From SAR202 cluster bacterium (lineage in GTDB: Bacteria > Chloroflexota > Dehalococcoidia > Lucifugimonadales > UBA826), in NCBI GenBank assembly GCA_009392815.1, contig VFFS01000044.1, forward strand, positions 1-32,455: DNA of 32,455 nt, given 5' to 3'. Below are positions 7,691 through 16,255 of the stretch, piece by piece. How positions within the stretch are numbered: the stretch's first letter is position 1; each line of letters starts with the position of its first letter. Both the position numbers and the translations under genes were made by a program. The notes under the pieces were generated by a model that searched no databases, was not told the DNA's origin, and worked only from the letters and a program-made list of their open reading frames with translations.

Positions 7691-8004
7691 CTCATTATTC
7701 TTAGGGTAAGTTCTCGCAAGTATAAAAACGATGGCAAGACACAGTAATGTGAGTTAATAATCAGTTAATGCAACGTCAATTTCTTTCATAAAGGTACTAT
7801 CTCGAATTTGTCATAAAATATCGTTAATCTGCTGGCCCACTATGCGATATCTGTACGGTTGGAGCATGTAACTGCTGTGATATGGAAGAACTTGATTTTC
7901 GGGCTGGGCCTTATTCGCAGTATAATGCGCTCCTGAGGGAAATAGAATACGCCCACACAGGAATAAATACGACATATATAAATACTTATCCAAGGGGGAG
8001 TTGC
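7691..8004. other. 314-base intergenic region before the Ldh2-type dehydrogenase
   Basis: No gene with recognisable protein pattern is present. The frame of the following dehydrogenase stays open back to an ATG at 7882, but those 41 extra residues match nothing in the family, and a TATAAT at 7921-7926 lies inside that stretch. Confidence 0.5.
7921..7926 (+). promoter_or_regulatory. Candidate -10 box for the Ldh2-type dehydrogenase
   Basis: TATAAT is a perfect -10 hexamer about 78 bases before the ATG at 8005, but no good -35 lies at the proper distance, so support is limited. Confidence 0.3.
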
Positions 8005-9105
8005 ATGTTAGAAAGGTTCAAGCCAAAAGCAGGAGATTCAGAACGAGTTACGGTTGAATCACTTCACGAAGTGGTCACTGCCATCTTCGAAAAAATGGGG
8101 GTTTCACGGCCGGACTCTGAAGAAGCTGCGAATGTACTGACAATGACAGATCTACGTGGGGTGGAGACTCACGGAGTATCGAATATGCTTCGTGCCTATG
8201 TGGATCAGTATACCAGTGGCCAAGTTAATCCTAACCCCAAGTGGGAGATAGAACGGGAAACTCCAGGAACCGCCGTGATTAACGCTGATCGAGGGTTGGG
8301 AATAATTCTTGGTCGCAGAGCAATGGACATAGCGATAGAAAAGGCGAAAACAGTAGGCGTGGGAATAGTCACCATGAATAACGGTGGTCATCTTGGTGCT
8401 GTTGGTCATTTTTCTATGCATGCTGCAAAAAATGACATGGTAGGAATGTGCGCCACAGCGGCAGGTACAGGAGTGCTCCCCACGTTTGCATCCGAACCAC
8501 GGTTTGGTACTAATCCAATATCAATAGCGGCTCCTGGGAATGAAGAAGCGCCGCTGCTTTTTGACGCTGCTACATCCCAGATTGCAGGGAATAAATTTTC
8601 CCTAGCGAGAAGGGTGGGATCAGATCTGTTACCAGGATGGATTGCTGATAAGGAAGGTACGCCGATACTAGAGGAAACTCCTGTACCGGAAGATGGTTGG
8701 TATGGCAGTTTACTTCCTGTTGGCGGCACCAGAGAAAATGGTTCTCACAAAGGCTATGGATTCATGCTTATGGTAGAAGTACTCGGAGCATTTCTGTCCG
8801 GTTCGGTGCCCGGCATGTTTGATACAGAGCGTTTTGAGAGCGGATACAAACACTATTTTGCAGCATACAACATTGCAGCCTTTACAGACGTGGATCAGTT
8901 CAAAGCAAAAATGGATAAGATGCTACAAATGCTTAGAGAAACTAGGCCGGCCGCAGGGCACGACAGGGTTCTTTATCCCGGACTTGCTGAATATGAAGAT
9001 GAACAAGATAGACGGGCCAACGGGGTGCCTCTGCACAAGGAAGTTATGGAATGGTTCGATCTCATGACTGGTGAACTTGGAGTGCCAGCTTTAGAACGGG
9101 TCTAG
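8005..9105 (+). CDS. Ldh2/MdlDH-family malate/L-lactate-type dehydrogenase
   Basis: A 366-residue NAD(P)-dependent 2-hydroxyacid dehydrogenase of the Ldh2 (malate/L-lactate/ureidoglycolate/sulfolactate) family, which has a fold unlike Rossmann dehydrogenases and oxidises (S)-2-hydroxyacids to 2-oxoacids. Family marks are RGVETHGV (51-58), NNGGHLGAVGHF (125-136) with the catalytic-region histidines, FGTNPISIAAPG (167-178), LFDAATSQIA, and GSHKGYGFMLMVEVLGAFLSG near the C-terminus. I start at 8005 because GGGGGAG lies 4 bases upstream and family length then fits; the longer start at 7882 adds unrelated residues. Substrate is undetermined. It converges with an SDR gene 173 bases downstream. Confidence 0.88.
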   Translation: MLERFKPKAGDSERVTVESLHEVVTAIFEKMGVSRPDSEEAANVLTMTDLRGVETHGVSNMLRAYVDQYTSGQVNPNPKWEIERETPGTAVINADRGLGIILGRRAMDIAIEKAKTVGVGIVTMNNGGHLGAVGHFSMHAAKNDMVGMCATAAGTGVLPTFASEPRFGTNPISIAAPGNEEAPLLFDAATSQIAGNKFSLARRVGSDLLPGWIADKEGTPILEETPVPEDGWYGSLLPVGGTRENGSHKGYGFMLMVEVLGAFLSGSVPGMFDTERFESGYKHYFAAYNIAAFTDVDQFKAKMDKMLQMLRETRPAAGHDRVLYPGLAEYEDEQDRRANGVPLHKEVMEWFDLMTGELGVPALERV

Positions 9106-9152
9106 TTCTACCCCTAGCAAACGTTGGTTCAGACAATAGTCTTTTGTTTGTG

Positions 9153-9172
9153 GGACAGTGACCTATCTGTCC
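9153..9172. terminator. Hairpin between convergent dehydrogenase and SDR genes
   Basis: GGACAG (9153-9158) and CTGTCC (9167-9172) form a perfect 6-bp stem with an 8-base loop in the 173-base convergent gap. No T-tract is present, so this is a weak call. Confidence 0.3.
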
Positions 9173-9278
9173 TGCAACCAAAAGATCTCTGATACCTGCA
9201 ATACTATGGAGTTTAAAAGGATTCTTTAGTTGCTTCACCTGACCAAAATTTGGTGGCCATTCCTGCTTTGAATAAGAA

Positions 9279-10043
9279 TTAGCGGCCTCCCATAACGGCA
9301 AGTGTATGGCCTGAGACATATGATGCTTCATCTGAAGCTAAGAATAAAACCGCATCTGCGACTTCACTCGGCAGTCCCAGTCGGCCAAACGGGGTCATAC
9401 GGTTGGGACTAAATTCGACAGTATTATTAAGTTTACGTAACTTTGCCCCGGCTATTTCGGTATCAATTGGACCTGGAGCGACGCAATTAACATTGATGTT
9501 ATGTTCTGCAAGCTCGAGGGCCAAATCACGCATGAATCCATGAACCGCGGCCTTAGAAGCTGAGTAAGCGGCCCCACCTTCGTAATAGGCCGTCCAAGGT
9601 GTTCCCTCGCGAGCACCAGAGGATAAACAAATAATCTTTCCCTGTTTTCTTTCTATCATGTGTGGTACAGCGGCTTTAGTGCAAAGAAATGTGCCACGTA
9701 GGTTTAATCTAATGGTGTAGTCCCAATCTTCTACTGGCATTTCCCAAATTTTTGAATTTCGGCTGCCCCCCACGTTGTTAACCAGAATATCGATCTGCCC
9801 ATAGTGTTTAATTGCACACTCAACCAGTTGACATGCTATTTCTTCTTCCGTGACGTCACCAACTAGTGTTATGACCTCACCGTCACTATCACGGATTTTC
9901 GTTGCTGTAATCTCCAAACCTACTTCGTCTATATCCCCTAAGACTAGCCTCGCCCCTTCTTGTGCCAAGCGGTATGAGATAGCTTGGCCTAACCCTCTGG
10001 CAGCTCCTGTTACTACAGCGACCCGACCCTGAACTCGTCCCAT
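9279..10043 (-). CDS. Short-chain dehydrogenase/reductase (FabG-like)
   Basis: A 254-residue classical SDR with an NAD(P)-binding Rossmann fold. Visible motifs are TGAARGLG (12-19) for the cofactor pyrophosphate, Asp37 in LGDIDEVG hinting at NAD, NNVGG (89-93), catalytic Ser at 141/142, and Tyr160 and Lys164 in YSASK, followed by NCVAPGPIDTE. It oxidises or reduces a hydroxyl/keto group on an unknown cytoplasmic substrate. Two ATGs are adjacent; AGGAG lies 6 bases before the one at 10043 and only 3 before the one at 10046, so I prefer 10043. It follows the DUF336 gene by about 55 bases on the same strand and is probably co-transcribed with it. Confidence 0.9.
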   Translation of the reverse strand: MGRVQGRVAVVTGAARGLGQAISYRLAQEGARLVLGDIDEVGLEITATKIRDSDGEVITLVGDVTEEEIACQLVECAIKHYGQIDILVNNVGGSRNSKIWEMPVEDWDYTIRLNLRGTFLCTKAAVPHMIERKQGKIICLSSGAREGTPWTAYYEGGAAYSASKAAVHGFMRDLALELAEHNINVNCVAPGPIDTEIAGAKLRKLNNTVEFSPNRMTPFGRLGLPSEVADAVLFLASDEASYVSGHTLAVMGGR

Positions 10044-10100
10044 CATAGTCTCCTTTCCAGAAAAACCAGGATTATAAATTTTTGGCCAAATAGATTTCAG

Positions 10101-10514
10101 TTAGGAGGATTTTAAACCCGCATGTGCAAGGGCAGCTCTACAAACATCTTCATCTTCCTGGGATTTACCTCCACTCGCCCCTACTGCACCGGCTATTTCT
10201 CCGTCCTTGTAAATTGGGACTGCACCCTGCCCCATTATGAAATGCCCATCTTGAAGAACGGTGAACGCCTCGAATACTGGCCATCGCGATCTGTCTTCAA
10301 GTTCTCCAGATGGCTCTCCAAAACAAGCAGATGCAACAGCCTTTCCTCTTGATATGAATGGCGTCCGCCATGAGGCACCATCTGTGCGGATCATAGCAAT
10401 GAGATCCCCTCTAGAGTCGGTAACAGACACGCTCATTTTCACGCCAAGTTCTTGTATTTTATTTTTTGCTCCTTCAATTATTGTTTCGGCTTCGTGCAAA
10501 GTAATTGTAGGCAT
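10101..10514 (-). CDS. DUF336 / GlcG-HbpS-like protein
   Basis: A 137-residue protein of the GlcG/HbpS (DUF336, PduO C-terminal-like) family. Typical segments are the N-terminal ITLHEAETIIEGA helix, MSVSVTDSRGDLIAMIRTDGA, the GKAVASACFG helix and the C-terminal IAGAVGASGGKSQEDEDVC. Members bind small ligands such as haem or corrinoids, or are found next to hydroxyacid oxidation genes (GlcG beside glycolate oxidase); their biochemical role is poorly defined. I start at 10514, where GGGAG lies 5 bases upstream, rather than at 10562, because the 16 extra residues are not family-like. It leads a two-gene unit with the SDR. No signal peptide. Confidence 0.85.
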   Translation of the reverse strand: MPTITLHEAETIIEGAKNKIQELGVKMSVSVTDSRGDLIAMIRTDGASWRTPFISRGKAVASACFGEPSGELEDRSRWPVFEAFTVLQDGHFIMGQGAVPIYKDGEIAGAVGASGGKSQEDEDVCRAALAHAGLKSS

Positions 10515-10587
10515 AATACTCCCTTTGTTTGACGTATTAAGTCGATAGTTTTTCCAGTTCATAGACCAAAAGTTATGAGTCTTTAAT

Positions 10588-10602
10588 TGTCTATGTTAGA
10601 CA
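10588..10602. promoter_or_regulatory. Inverted repeat in divergent promoter region, candidate operator
   Basis: TGTCTA (10588-10593) and TAGACA (10597-10602) are exact inverted arms around TGT. The site is between the divergent DUF336-SDR unit and the asparaginase-like unit, so one regulator could control both. Neither a regulator gene nor a second copy is seen nearby. Confidence 0.35.
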
Positions 10603-10663
10603 TCGATATTAAGGCCAGAATGTCTCATATGCAATCAAGCAAATTTCTACCATGAGGATTGGT

Positions 10664-10669
10664 TATAAT
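10664..10669 (+). promoter_or_regulatory. Candidate -10 box for the asparaginase-like unit
   Basis: TATAAT lies 71 bases before the ATG at 10741. No strong -35 hexamer is at 16-18 bases upstream, so this rests on the -10 alone. Confidence 0.3.
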
Positions 10670-10740
10670 CCAGATCGTTGGTATGAAACTTTATAGAAAT
10701 TTGAGTTTGCTAATCTCAGTGAATATTGGAGACAGGCTAT

Positions 10741-11745
10741 ATGTCAAAATCGAGACCTAAAATTAACGTCATAGGTACTGGTGGAAGCATTGCTGGTATC
10801 GGTCCGCATAGGTTCGATTACACGCAATATGCAGAGATAGGAAATAAGCTGACCATCGAAGAGTCTTTACAGAGAATTCCTGAGGTTGAAGAAATAGCTG
10901 ATATTCAGAGTGAAAATCTCATCAGCATTGGCAGTGGGGCGATAGGACCTAAGGAGTGGCTACAGCTAGGTCAACGTATTAACAACATATTGAAGACAGA
11001 TGGTGCCGACGGAGTGGTAGTTACACATGGGACTGCGACACTTGAAGAGACTGCGTACTTTCTTCACCTTACTGTTAAGTCCATGAAGCCCGTGGTTGTC
11101 ACAGGCGCCATGAGGCCCCCGACGGCAGTCGGGACAGATGCTGATTTAAATTTAATTGATGCGATAAGAGTTGCTGCTAGTCCGGATGCAACAGGTAAAG
11201 GGGTTCTGACCGTACTTAATAATGAAATTCACAGCGCTCGGGACGTTTATAAAGCTAATACGTTGCGCGTTGAGACATTTCGAGCAAACGAACTGGGATT
11301 TTTAGGCTATTCTGATTCAGATGGAAAGGTAGTGTTTTACCGATCACCTACTCGTCGTCATACTTTCTCAACAGCTTTCGATATTGACGCACTGGTAGAT
11401 CTGCCAAGAGTAGATATTGTGTACGCCTACGGCGGATCCGATAGCCTGCTCATTGATGCAGTACGTCGCCACAAGTCTGATGGGATGGTCATGACAGGGT
11501 TTGGTGCCGGAACATTCCCGCCAGAAATGCTAGATGCTGGATCTGAGGCGGTTAAGGAGGGCATTCCGGTGGTGGTTGCCTCGAGGTCTAGCGCCGGAAG
11601 AACTGTTGTTACTCCACGAATAACTAAGTTAGGTTTCATAGTTTCTGACAATTTACAGCCGCCCAAAGCCAGAGTGCTTTTAATGCTTGGTTTAACAATC
11701 ACGAAAGATAAAGATATTTTGCAACAAATGTATTTGGAGTACTGA
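10741..11745 (+). CDS. Asparaginase/glutaminase-family protein with altered active site
   Basis: A 334-residue member of the bacterial L-asparaginase fold (N-terminal domain plus small C-terminal domain). It keeps the scaffold motifs: GTGGSIAG (12-19), THGTATLEETAYF (95-107), VTGAMRPPTAVGTDADLNL (120-138) and IHSARDVYKANT (163-174) with the active-site Lys171. Two catalytic positions differ from E. coli AnsB: the nucleophile Thr12 is Ser16, and Asp90, which holds the substrate amino group, is Ala99; Thr98 (Thr89 in AnsB) and Lys171 (Lys162) remain. It may hydrolyse another amide or lactam rather than asparagine. No signal peptide, so cytoplasmic. I start at the ATG at 10741 with GGAG 9 bases upstream, not at the TTG at 10726. 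The next gene begins one base after its stop. Confidence 0.82.
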   Translation: MSKSRPKINVIGTGGSIAGIGPHRFDYTQYAEIGNKLTIEESLQRIPEVEEIADIQSENLISIGSGAIGPKEWLQLGQRINNILKTDGADGVVVTHGTATLEETAYFLHLTVKSMKPVVVTGAMRPPTAVGTDADLNLIDAIRVAASPDATGKGVLTVLNNEIHSARDVYKANTLRVETFRANELGFLGYSDSDGKVVFYRSPTRRHTFSTAFDIDALVDLPRVDIVYAYGGSDSLLIDAVRRHKSDGMVMTGFGAGTFPPEMLDAGSEAVKEGIPVVVASRSSAGRTVVTPRITKLGFIVSDNLQPPKARVLLMLGLTITKDKDILQQMYLEY

Positions 11746-11746
11746 C

Positions 11747-13123
11747 ATGTCTTTGAGACCAATTATGCTTACTCGCCCACCGGTAGAGATAATGATCAAC
11801 GAAGGGTTTTGGGATGAATTGATTGAGGCTGGGTTTAGAGATGTGTGTGTAAGTTGGATGACATTTCTCAATGAAGTTGAAGGTGGAGAGCCCTTGCCGT
11901 CCCATGAAGAGGCTAGACCCAGAGTACTTTCATTTTTTGATAACAAGTGTGGTACATACGAATACATACCAGTTATCAGTCCTGATAATGAACTTTATGA
12001 TGGTCTAAATCTCCTACCCCCTCATCGTTCAAATGAATACGACTCGTTATTTAAGGATCTTTATAGCGCCTTTGAACAAGCTAAGTCTAAAGGTATGAAT
12101 CTTTATCTCTTCGATGACAAAAGCTATTTCGAAGAGGTTGGTTATCCTGCGAATGAGGATGGTAGCCGTGGCTTCCGATGCTGGAATGACCCCGAGGTTG
12201 CTGACTACTTGATATCACGGACAAGAGATTATTCGAATCAGCTCCCTATGTTCTCAGGGATTGTGCTCGATGGACCGGATTATAAGTGGGAGATTGCTCC
12301 CGGTGAAAGAGATGATCTTTTTGCGGAACAATGTGATTGCCGTCACTGTGTAAATGCTGCCCATGAGATGGGCCTAGATTTACTAGAAATGATTGGTGCC
12401 TTGGACTCATTTAAACTCGAGTTGCAGCAATTAGACGATGAAAGAGTCGAAGGATTCCTGTTGACCACCAGGGGATTTCTCGGCGCTGTTGACTGGTGGT
12501 TATCACATCCTGACTTGCTCAATCTACTGAGATTTAAATACTCAACAATTGAAGATCATTTGGAGAGAGTATACGAAGGAATAAAAAAGTATTTGCCTGA
12601 ATATCAGGTTATGGCTAGCTCTAGAACTCCTTCTTACATTTCTCTCACAGGGCATGCTCTTCCTAGACGTGTCGGATATACAGATTTCCAGCTGCCTAAG
12701 CTCTATCTGTGGGCCGGGAATCAGCCTGGGTTTAGGTATACAGTTAAGAATTATGTTGACACGATTTCTGCTTGGAATCCGAATCTCTCTAAGAAAAATG
12801 TAGTGGCATTAACTGAGAGAATTTTAGGAATAGAGTTCCCTGAAGATTATCCTGTTGAACGATTTAATGATCCTGCTCCGAGCTCTTTCTATAAGGAGAT
12901 CGCAGGTGATGAGATGAAGAAAATGATTCATCTTGTGAAAGACCCGGATAAGCTAATACCGTTTATCGCTCTCGAGCATTTCGGTGGTCCACAGATAGAG
13001 CCTAGGGAAGTGAGGGATCTCCTTACATCTTTGGAAGAAAGTGGCATTAGTCGATATATATTCTTCCATTACGGCGTTATAACCGACCCAGTGTGGGATG
13101 TACTTACTGAATTTACAGAATAG
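11747..13123 (+). CDS. Unknown protein, glycoside-hydrolase-like TIM barrel with CxCxxC
   Basis: A 458-residue cytoplasmic protein without a recognised family. Features resemble uncharacterised glycoside-hydrolase-like TIM barrels: a strand then acid in FSGIVLDGPDYKW (about 168-180), followed by a cysteine cluster CDCRHC (197-202) and a helix AAHEMGLDLLEM, an arrangement often seen just after a barrel strand in proteins of that kind. Further strands include LYLFDDKSYFEE near residue 120 and IALEHFGG near residue 409, and the C-terminus has ISRYIFFHYG. It begins one base after the asparaginase-like stop, so it is translationally coupled and probably acts on the same compound. CDCRHC might bind zinc or iron. 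I infer a hydrolase-like fold, not a function. Confidence 0.7.
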   Translation: MSLRPIMLTRPPVEIMINEGFWDELIEAGFRDVCVSWMTFLNEVEGGEPLPSHEEARPRVLSFFDNKCGTYEYIPVISPDNELYDGLNLLPPHRSNEYDSLFKDLYSAFEQAKSKGMNLYLFDDKSYFEEVGYPANEDGSRGFRCWNDPEVADYLISRTRDYSNQLPMFSGIVLDGPDYKWEIAPGERDDLFAEQCDCRHCVNAAHEMGLDLLEMIGALDSFKLELQQLDDERVEGFLLTTRGFLGAVDWWLSHPDLLNLLRFKYSTIEDHLERVYEGIKKYLPEYQVMASSRTPSYISLTGHALPRRVGYTDFQLPKLYLWAGNQPGFRYTVKNYVDTISAWNPNLSKKNVVALTERILGIEFPEDYPVERFNDPAPSSFYKEIAGDEMKKMIHLVKDPDKLIPFIALEHFGGPQIEPREVRDLLTSLEESGISRYIFFHYGVITDPVWDVLTEFTE

Positions 13124-13178
13124 ATTGCCTTGTATGTTAATAACTACCGAGACTTACTGTTCATGAGAGAATATAGCT

Positions 13179-14492
13179 ATGAAACGGCAATTACACCTCA
13201 ATTTATTCATTAGTGGCAAAGGACATCACGAAGCTTCATGGCGACATCCTGATTCATCAGGGTTGGCTTCAACTGACATACGATATCTTCAGGGACTTAC
13301 TCAGCGTGCTGAGCAAGGGTTGTTTGATTCAATTTTTTTAGCTGATCAGCTTGCGTTTCAGGGTGGGGGTGCGCAAATAGGATTAGAGCCATTGACGGCT
13401 TTGGCGGCGCTCGCGGTATCCACAAAAAAAATTGGACTAATTGCAACTGCATCAACGACCTATACTGAGCCCTTTAACCTGGTCAGGCAGTTTGCCTCCT
13501 TAGATCACATCAGTAAGGGTCGTGTAGGCTGGAATATTGTGACTTCCTGGTCTGCTCCAGCTGCAAAAAATTATGGCTATGAAACCCAGATTAGCCATAC
13601 AGATCGCTACGCCAAAGCAGATGAATTTATGGAAGTTGCGAAATGTCTTTGGGATAGCTGGTCCGATGATGCCATCGTTGATGACAAGAAAAGTGGGAAA
13701 TACATATACCGCAATCGTATCCGTACGATAGATCATAAAGGTGAACATTACAGTGTGGAAGGCCCATTAAATATTCCTCGTGGGCCTCAAGGATGGCCCG
13801 TGCTTGTTCAGGCGGGATCATCCGACACCGGACGTCAATTTGCTTCTCAATATGCGGAAGCTGTGTTTACCGCCCACATGCAAGAATCTACAGCCAGAGC
13901 ATTTTATAGTGATCTTAAATCGCTGGTTAAATCTAGAGGTCGAGCCCAAAGCCATTGTTTGATATTACCTGGGCTCAGTCCGGTTATTGCATCGACGGAA
14001 TCTGAAGCCAAGATCTATAGTGAAGATCTAAATGGTTTGGCAGACACCAATGAGGGATTAGCTAGACTGTCATCCAGATTTGGTGGCACAGATTTTTCCC
14101 ATCTGCCGCTAGATCAACCTCTCAGACCTGAGGATTTTCCGGACCCAGCTACCGTAGAATCTGCTCGTAGCCGCACTGAAGTTATAGTGGGTGTTGTGCG
14201 GAGTGAAAAACCTACAATGAGGCAACTGCTGGCAAAAATGTCCGGAGCACGTGGGCACTATGTTTTTGCGGGAACTCCTGAACAGGTTGCCGACTTGATA
14301 GAAGATTGGTTCCTAAACGGGGTAGCGGATGGAATCAATCTAATGCCCCCAGTTTTGCCAAAAATGTTGGATGTGTTTATCGATGAGGTAGTCCCATTGC
14401 TTCAGGCCAAGGGCATTTTTCGCACGAGTTATGAAGGAGATACATTGAGACAACATTACGGTCTAGATAGACCTAATAATGTCTTCGGGTAA
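13179..14492 (+). CDS. Luciferase-like FMN-dependent monooxygenase (NtaA/SnaA/DszA family)
   Basis: A 437-residue two-component flavin monooxygenase of the NtaA/SnaA/DszA/DmoA family, which uses reduced FMN supplied by a separate reductase and O2 to oxygenate and often cleave C-N or C-S bonds. Signature parts are LNLFISGKGHHEASWRHP near the N-terminus, LFDSIFLADQ (48-57), the conserved GRVGWNIVTSWS (114-125) with N131-YG, and GPLNIPRGPQGWPVLVQAGSS mid-protein. Length fits the family. No reductase gene is in the window. SAR202-type genomes carry many paralogues, proposed to attack recalcitrant organic matter. The ribosome site is weak (GAGA). It is 55 bases after the TIM-barrel gene and could belong to the same transcript, while downstream it converges with the GMC gene. 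Confidence 0.92.
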   Translation: MKRQLHLNLFISGKGHHEASWRHPDSSGLASTDIRYLQGLTQRAEQGLFDSIFLADQLAFQGGGAQIGLEPLTALAALAVSTKKIGLIATASTTYTEPFNLVRQFASLDHISKGRVGWNIVTSWSAPAAKNYGYETQISHTDRYAKADEFMEVAKCLWDSWSDDAIVDDKKSGKYIYRNRIRTIDHKGEHYSVEGPLNIPRGPQGWPVLVQAGSSDTGRQFASQYAEAVFTAHMQESTARAFYSDLKSLVKSRGRAQSHCLILPGLSPVIASTESEAKIYSEDLNGLADTNEGLARLSSRFGGTDFSHLPLDQPLRPEDFPDPATVESARSRTEVIVGVVRSEKPTMRQLLAKMSGARGHYVFAGTPEQVADLIEDWFLNGVADGINLMPPVLPKMLDVFIDEVVPLLQAKGIFRTSYEGDTLRQHYGLDRPNNVFG

Positions 14493-14625
14493 TTATTTGT
14501 AGAATGGACCGAACTAACTAACAAGTCTGATGGAATGGATTATTTCCCTTGTTATTGTCTGCGCCCTACCCTACTTTTGTACCATTCTCTCAAAGAACTG
14601 TATGGGTCGTGACTAGCTAAACCGG

Positions 14626-16191
14626 TTAAGTTTTTGAGGTAGACATCTCATTTTTTACAAACTGAGCCATTCTTTCGCCAATCATGATAATGGTAGCGTT
14701 TGTATTTGCCCTCACGGTGTTTGGCATAATGGATGCATCCGCAATACTTAGTCCATTTACACCATGGACATTTAGATACTCATCAACTACCGCCAGGGGG
14801 TCAGATATGGGCCCCATTTTGCAGGTCCCCGTCAAATGTTGCCCTGTCGTAACCTCTTTTAGCAACCATTCATCTAATTTCACGTCCGACTCCAGAGCAG
14901 AATCAGGGGGATCTATCCTCTCCTCTATGATCGAATCAAAATCCGGATGCTCCAAAAGGCTGGCTGCCATCCTGACGGACTCTCGCAATCGTTTTCGGTC
15001 TTCAGCGCTTTCCAATAGATGGAAATCCAAGAAAGGTTGTTCGCTAGGGTCGGTTGAGGTTAGAGTTATCTCTCCCTTGCTTTCGGCAACAAATACTGAA
15101 GATATGATTCTAATTCCTGATCCCTGCATCTTATCCCCGCTACGATTTACTCTTTGATTAATGAATGATTGCATCCACATCATCATGTCGTTAGGATCGT
15201 TCGAATCTGAGGATGTGTACCTCAAGCCAACCTGGAATCTCGGAGCTATGGGGTCAAGCTTAATCCCATCTTTCACACTGGCAGTTATGAATATCAAAGG
15301 ATGGTCACTGAAGTTTTGTCCAACTCCTTGCAGGTTAGTGTGAACTTTTATACCGAGCTGGTTTAGATGGTTTTTAGGTCCGATACCCGATAAAAGTAAA
15401 AGCTGGGTATTTGCTATCGTGCCGCCACTCAGAATAATCCGATCAGATTCAACGACAAATTTTTCACCACCGCTCTCAACCTCTACACCTACAACTGACT
15501 TCCCATCAAACAATAATTTGCCGACTATGCATTCAGCTTTTATGGTGAGATTTACGCGATGTCTAATGTGCGACAAATAGCCTAGGGCACTACTAAATCT
15601 GATTCCATCCGGGTTGTTAAAAGGTATGGGCCCCACTCCATGAGATTCGGGGTTGTTGAAATCATAAGTTTCAGGAAAACCGGCATCTATGCATGCTCTA
15701 TGAAACGCTTTTTGTGAAGGAAGCCAATCTTCCCTTTTAAATCGGTGACAAACGATAGGTCCATTACTGCCATGAAAGTCATCATGAAAATCCATATCAG
15801 TCTCAAGTTTTCGAAAAAAAGGTAGAACCTCTTCAAAAGACCATATTTCGTTTCCCTGAGATGACCAATGATCAAAATCTTCAGGCAGACCTCGTAGAAA
15901 TACTTGGCCGTTTATAGAACTGGTTCCCCCCATGACTTTACCTCGTGGAACTAGTAGGGGGTCGGCTACATCGTTTGCTTTGCCAGTAAATTTCCAGTTG
16001 TGCTTGTCGCTCACTGTGACGTCAGCCCCGGAGGAATATCCGAGTTTAATTTCTTCAGGGATCGACTCAAAGTTTGGATAGTCAGGCCCAGCTTCCAATA
16101 AGAGTACTGAAATATCTTGGTCTTCAGATAGTCTTGCGGCCACAGCTGAACCAGCTGATCCAGCTCCTACCACAATGACGTCATATTTCAT
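14626..16191 (-). CDS. GMC-family FAD oxidoreductase (choline dehydrogenase-like)
   Basis: A 521-residue FAD enzyme of the glucose-methanol-choline family that oxidises a primary or secondary alcohol, passing electrons to O2 or a quinone/cytochrome acceptor. FAD-binding motifs are VVGAGSAGSAVAARL (7-21), Glu33 for the ribose, and VPRGKVMGGTSSING (81-95). The C-terminal domain holds the catalytic-base histidine His452 in GQHLTGTCKMG and the partner Asn in RANTNAT (494-500), with IADASIMPN before it. No signal peptide or membrane helix is seen. GAGGA lies 9 bases before the ATG. It follows an NHL-propeller gene by 155 bases on the same strand and may share its transcript. Substrate is unknown. 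Confidence 0.92.
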   Translation of the reverse strand: MKYDVIVVGAGSAGSAVAARLSEDQDISVLLLEAGPDYPNFESIPEEIKLGYSSGADVTVSDKHNWKFTGKANDVADPLLVPRGKVMGGTSSINGQVFLRGLPEDFDHWSSQGNEIWSFEEVLPFFRKLETDMDFHDDFHGSNGPIVCHRFKREDWLPSQKAFHRACIDAGFPETYDFNNPESHGVGPIPFNNPDGIRFSSALGYLSHIRHRVNLTIKAECIVGKLLFDGKSVVGVEVESGGEKFVVESDRIILSGGTIANTQLLLLSGIGPKNHLNQLGIKVHTNLQGVGQNFSDHPLIFITASVKDGIKLDPIAPRFQVGLRYTSSDSNDPNDMMMWMQSFINQRVNRSGDKMQGSGIRIISSVFVAESKGEITLTSTDPSEQPFLDFHLLESAEDRKRLRESVRMAASLLEHPDFDSIIEERIDPPDSALESDVKLDEWLLKEVTTGQHLTGTCKMGPISDPLAVVDEYLNVHGVNGLSIADASIMPNTVRANTNATIIMIGERMAQFVKNEMSTSKT

Positions 16192-16255
16192 TGGTTTTTA
16201 TCCTCGGTTTGGCCTAAATATTGTTGTTTTGTGATTCAAGATTGCCCTGTGATCC

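Noticed and set aside
7882-8004. Upstream extension of the Ldh2-type dehydrogenase to an ATG at 7882
   Set aside because: The added 41 residues do not fit the family, a -10-like TATAAT lies inside, and a strong ribosome site precedes the ATG at 8005.
10515-10562. Longer start for the DUF336 protein at 10562
   Set aside because: GGGAG precedes the ATG at 10514 and the family domain begins there.
14684-15157. 157-residue plus-strand open frame
   Set aside because: It is antisense to the GMC oxidoreductase C-terminal domain and has no ribosome site.
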